From assembly GCA_016213625.1 (NCBI GenBank), contig JACQZZ010000008.1, positions 1 to 57,910 of the forward strand: a DNA stretch of 57,910 nt, read 5' to 3'. This DNA comes from Actinomycetota bacterium (GTDB taxonomy: Bacteria; Actinomycetota; Acidimicrobiia; Acidimicrobiales; Ilumatobacteraceae). Below, piece by piece: positions 55,488 to 57,910 of this stretch. The notes beneath the pieces are model-generated. The model did not search any database, had not been told where the DNA came from, and worked only from the letters and a program-made list of their open reading frames with translations. Each line of letters begins with the position of its first letter. Within the stretch, counting starts at the first letter, position 1. The translations under genes were made by a program, and so were the position numbers.

Positions 55488-56476
55488 GAGGGGGCTCCGG
55501 TGAGGGTGAGGAAGACTTCGTCGAGGGTGGGGCGACGCAGGCCGATGTCGTCGAGCTCGATGTCGCGCTCGCCGATGATGCGGACGGCTTCGGTGAGTGC
55601 CTTGGTGCCTTCGAGCACCGGGACGGCGGCACGGCGGGCGGGTTCGTCGAGATGGGGCGCTTCGGTGCCCAACGGGGCGAGCACCTCGGCGATTGCCGCC
55701 AGATCGTCGGCGTGGCGCACTCGCACCTCCACCACGTCGAGTCCTGCACGGGACTTCAGCTCGGTGGGGGTGCCGGTGGCGATGACACGACCGTGGTCGA
55801 TGATGACGACGTGGTCGGCCAACTGGTCGGCCTCTTCCAGGTACTGCGTGGTGAGCAACACATCGGTGCCGCCGCGCACGAGCGAGCGGATGGACTCCCA
55901 CAGCTCGATGCGGGTACGAGGGTCGAGGCCGGTGGTGGGCTCGTCGAGCAGCAGCACCTTCGGGGCGCCCACCAGGCTGGCACCCAGGTCGAGCCGGCGG
56001 CGCATGCCGCCCGAGTAGCCCTTCACCGGGCGGTCGGCGTCCTCGCTGAGCCCGATCTCGTCGAGCACCACCTGCGCGGCTGCACGCGCCGCCGAGCTGT
56101 CGTGCCCGAAGAGGCGAGCCACCATGACCAGGTTCTCGCGACCGGTGAGCGCCGGCTCGACGGCCGCGTTCTGCCCGGCGAGGCCGATGACTCGGCGCAC
56201 CAGATCGGGCCGGGCGATGGCGTCGATGCCGGCCACGTGCAGCGAGCCGGCATCGGGACGCAGCAGCGTGGCCACGGCCTTGACGAAGGTGGTCTTGCCG
56301 GCACCGTTGGGGCCGAGCACCGCCGTGACCTTGCCGGCCGGGGCGACGAGGTCGAGACCAGCCAGTGCATGCACGTCGCCGTAGTGCTTGCGCAGGCCGA
56401 CGGCCTCGATGGTGAGGCCGCCGGTGGCAGCGCGTGCGCCGCCGGGCGCGTCGGGGAGGGGTGGGATCGGGGACAT
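55484..56476 (-). CDS. ABC-2 exporter ATP-binding protein
   Basis: 330 aa DrrA-type ATPase. Walker A GPNGAGKTT, signature YSGGMRRRLDLG, Walker B VLLLDEPTTGLDP and switch TTQYLEEADQLADH; the C-terminal part ends RPTLDEVFLTLTGAPS as in DrrA. Co-translated with the permease. Its promoter region is shared with a divergent WYL regulator and holds a perfect inverted repeat, so it is probably controlled by that regulator. Confidence 0.92.
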   Translation of the reverse strand: MSPIPPLPDAPGGARAATGGLTIEAVGLRKHYGDVHALAGLDLVAPAGKVTAVLGPNGAGKTTFVKAVATLLRPDAGSLHVAGIDAIARPDLVRRVIGLAGQNAAVEPALTGRENLVMVARLFGHDSSAARAAAQVVLDEIGLSEDADRPVKGYSGGMRRRLDLGASLVGAPKVLLLDEPTTGLDPRTRIELWESIRSLVRGGTDVLLTTQYLEEADQLADHVVIIDHGRVIATGTPTELKSRAGLDVVEVRVRHADDLAAIAEVLAPLGTEAPHLDEPARRAAVPVLEGTKALTEAVRIIGERDIELDDIGLRRPTLDEVFLTLTGAPS

Positions 56477-56493
56477 GGTGCCAGTCTGCCGGT

Positions 56494-56522
56494 CGAAACT
56501 GGTCACCTTCCGACCAGTTTCG
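56494..56522. promoter_or_regulatory. Inverted-repeat operator between exporter and WYL regulator
   Basis: Perfect 11-bp arms CGAAACTGGTC (56494-56504) and GACCAGTTTCG (56512-56522) with a 7-base centre, in the middle of the 64-base divergent gap. A likely binding site for the WYL-domain regulator, placed to control both genes. Confidence 0.75.
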
Positions 56523-56540
56523 GAGCGAAGATGTCCAGGT

Positions 56541-57527
56541 ATGCGCGCCGACCGACTCGTGGCCACCCTGCTCATCCTCCAGAGCCGCGGACGGGTGACC
56601 GCGCGCGAGCTCGCCGAGGAACTCGAGATCTCGGAGAAGACCGCCCGCCGCGACCTCGAAGCGCTGGGCATGGCGGGCCTGCCCGTCTACTCGCAGGCCG
56701 GACGAGGCGGCGGCTGGCAACTGCTCGGCGGTGCCTCCACCGATCTCACCGGGCTCACCGCCGACGAGGCCCGCGACCTGTTCCTGGCCGCCGGCGCCTC
56801 CAGTTCGCTCGGTGGCGACACACGCGGGCTGCTGCGCAAGCTGGTCCGCGCGCTCCCCGAGACCTTCCGTGCCGACGCCGAGATGGCCGCCCAGGCGGTG
56901 GTGGTCGACCCGACAGCATGGGGCGTGTCCACCCCGCCGCCACCACCCGAGCACCTGCCGCAACTGCAGCGCGCCGTCATCGAACGCCGTCGCATCCGCC
57001 TCGGGTACGTCGACCGCACGCGTACCCCGTCCGAGCGCCTCGTCGATCCACTCGGCCTCGTGTCGAAGGGTGCCGTCTGGTATCTCGTGGGCAACACCGA
57101 GCACGGGCAACGCACGTTCCGCGTCAGCCGGGTGCGGTCGGTCGAGTTGACCGACGAACGAGTGGAGCGCCCGGAGGGGTTCGACCTGCGCGCCACGTGG
57201 CAGCACATCGTCATCACCGTCGGCGAGCGCCGACTCCCCGTGCGGGCGACCATCCGCATCGACGCGTCGTACGTGTCCGCGCTGCGCGGCCAGTTCGGCG
57301 ACGACATGATGCTCGCCGAGGTCGACGGTCCGGCCGCCGACGGGCGCGAGGAGGTCATCATCGGAGGGCCATCGACCTTCGTGATCGCACAGCACCTCGC
57401 GGGCTGGGGCGGACTCGTGGAGGTGGTCGAGCCGGTCGAGGTGCACAGCCATCTCGTGCGCATCGCGCGCGAGCTGCTGCACACGTACGACACAACAGGC
57501 GACACGGCGGGCGACCCCGCGGGCTGA
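56541..57527 (+). CDS. WYL-domain transcriptional regulator
   Basis: 328 aa. N-terminal DeoR-like winged helix (RADRLVATLLILQSRGRVTARELAEELE in parts, about 2-60) with recognition helix EISEKTARRDLEAL; the WYL domain (about 135-215) has the motif VWYLVGN and RTFRVSRVRSVELTD; a WCX-like C-terminus follows. WYL proteins sense small ligands or single-stranded nucleic acid. Divergent from the exporter, with the inverted repeat between them. Start at 56541 is preferred; the longer open frame would run through the operator. Confidence 0.9.
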   Translation: MRADRLVATLLILQSRGRVTARELAEELEISEKTARRDLEALGMAGLPVYSQAGRGGGWQLLGGASTDLTGLTADEARDLFLAAGASSSLGGDTRGLLRKLVRALPETFRADAEMAAQAVVVDPTAWGVSTPPPPPEHLPQLQRAVIERRRIRLGYVDRTRTPSERLVDPLGLVSKGAVWYLVGNTEHGQRTFRVSRVRSVELTDERVERPEGFDLRATWQHIVITVGERRLPVRATIRIDASYVSALRGQFGDDMMLAEVDGPAADGREEVIIGGPSTFVIAQHLAGWGGLVEVVEPVEVHSHLVRIARELLHTYDTTGDTAGDPAG

Positions 57528-57528
57528 G

Positions 57529-57910
57529 CTACCCCAGCAGGTCCACCGCGATGTCGCCCCAGAGCTGCTCCATCAGCGCCAGGGAGTGCACATCGCAGCG
57601 TTCGTTGGCCGCGTGGAACATGGCGACGTAGTCGTCGTACGACAACTCCTTCGAGAACAGTCCGTAGCCGTACGACGTGGCGCCTTCCTTTCGGTAGAAG
57701 CGAGCGTCGGTACCCCCTGGCGTGATGGCGGGGACGCACTTCGCATCGGGGTACACCGACAGCGATGCCTTCTCGACCGACCGCCACAGGGGCGACTCGA
57801 TGGGCGACGCGGTGGCGTGCCACTCCTCGTGCAGGAACTCGAGGTCGACGCTGCCGATGAGGTCGTCGCCGATCAACTCGTGCAGCAGCCGGGTGACGTC
57901 GTCGTTGGTC
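57529..57910 (-). CDS. M20-type peptidase/deacylase (5' partial)
   Basis: Only the last 127 or so residues are in the window; the gene continues past base 57910. The stretch VPAITPGGTDARFYRK is the M20/ArgE/DapE motif in which the zinc-binding or catalytic region sits, and SYGYGLFSKELSYDDYVAMF plus FHAANERCDVHSL (with the late His/Glu region) is typical of the carboxypeptidase-like members. TAG stop; one base separates it from the convergent WYL gene. Confidence 0.8.
   Translation of the reverse strand, partial: TNDDVTRLLHELIGDDLIGSVDLEFLHEEWHATASPIESPLWRSVEKASLSVYPDAKCVPAITPGGTDARFYRKEGATSYGYGLFSKELSYDDYVAMFHAANERCDVHSLALMEQLWGDIAVDLLG

Overview
The window is GC-rich actinobacterial chromosome. 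The right half carries the cell-division and peptidoglycan cluster crgA, pabA/trpG, pknB, pbpA, rodA/ftsW, pstP, fhaB, fhaA and tRNA-Leu, in nearly the order known from Mycobacterium. Lon and ClpB share an HspR-type (HAIR) operator, an F420-type reductase is present, and GTG starts and leaderless promoters are frequent. Dense coding, Thr-rich extracytoplasmic tails and weakly conserved -10 boxes suggest Acidimicrobiia (Ilumatobacter-like). That last step is inference; no 16S gene is present.

Layout. 1-5123: the end of an FG-GAP/ASPIC protein, a xylose-type ABC importer (binding lipoprotein, permease, ATPase) and an SMP-30 lactonase that could act on sugar lactones. 5169-7075: a small membrane protein, an F420-type reductase and a DMT exporter. 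7357-10227: a four-gene block (secreted acidic-tailed protein, Ala/Pro-rich membrane protein, ApbE flavin transferase, ferric-reductase-like cytochrome) that resembles flavin-based extracytosolic electron transfer but has no recognisable FMN-carrier domain. 10303-18215: acyl-CoA dehydrogenase, GH20 hexosaminidase, ClpB, a ferritin-like protein and a Baeyer-Villiger-type monooxygenase. 18368-24387: CapA-like protein, a DrrAB-type exporter, and a 970-residue NfnA-NfnB-rubrerythrin fusion.

24404-37861: LtrA-like protein, divergent HisD-family protein, amidase, purA-purB, a conserved unknown, TesB thioesterase, pyrE, FAD-linked 2-hydroxyacid dehydrogenase with a LarA-like racemase, pectin-acetylesterase-like lipoprotein and ferredoxin reductase. 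38001-44722: Lon, esterase lipoprotein, class III aminotransferase with MarR regulator, thiolase and a small CxxC membrane protein. 44803-54319: the conserved envelope/division locus, interrupted between pabA and pknB by an AbiEi/DUF559-like gene bracketed by two near-identical long perfect palindromes. 54320-57910: tRNA terminator, a second pair of hairpin repeats, a second ABC-2 exporter with a divergent WYL regulator and a shared inverted-repeat operator, and the end of an M20-type peptidase.

The most notable items are the palindrome-bracketed nuclease-like gene in a syntenic locus, the Nfn-rubrerythrin fusion, the ApbE/cytochrome block without an FMN-binding domain, the HAIR-like operator shared by clpB and lon, and the frequent leaderless promoters (TANNNT 6-8 nt before the start codon), which also fix many starts. 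No rRNA, CRISPR array, complete insertion sequence or riboswitch was recognised.
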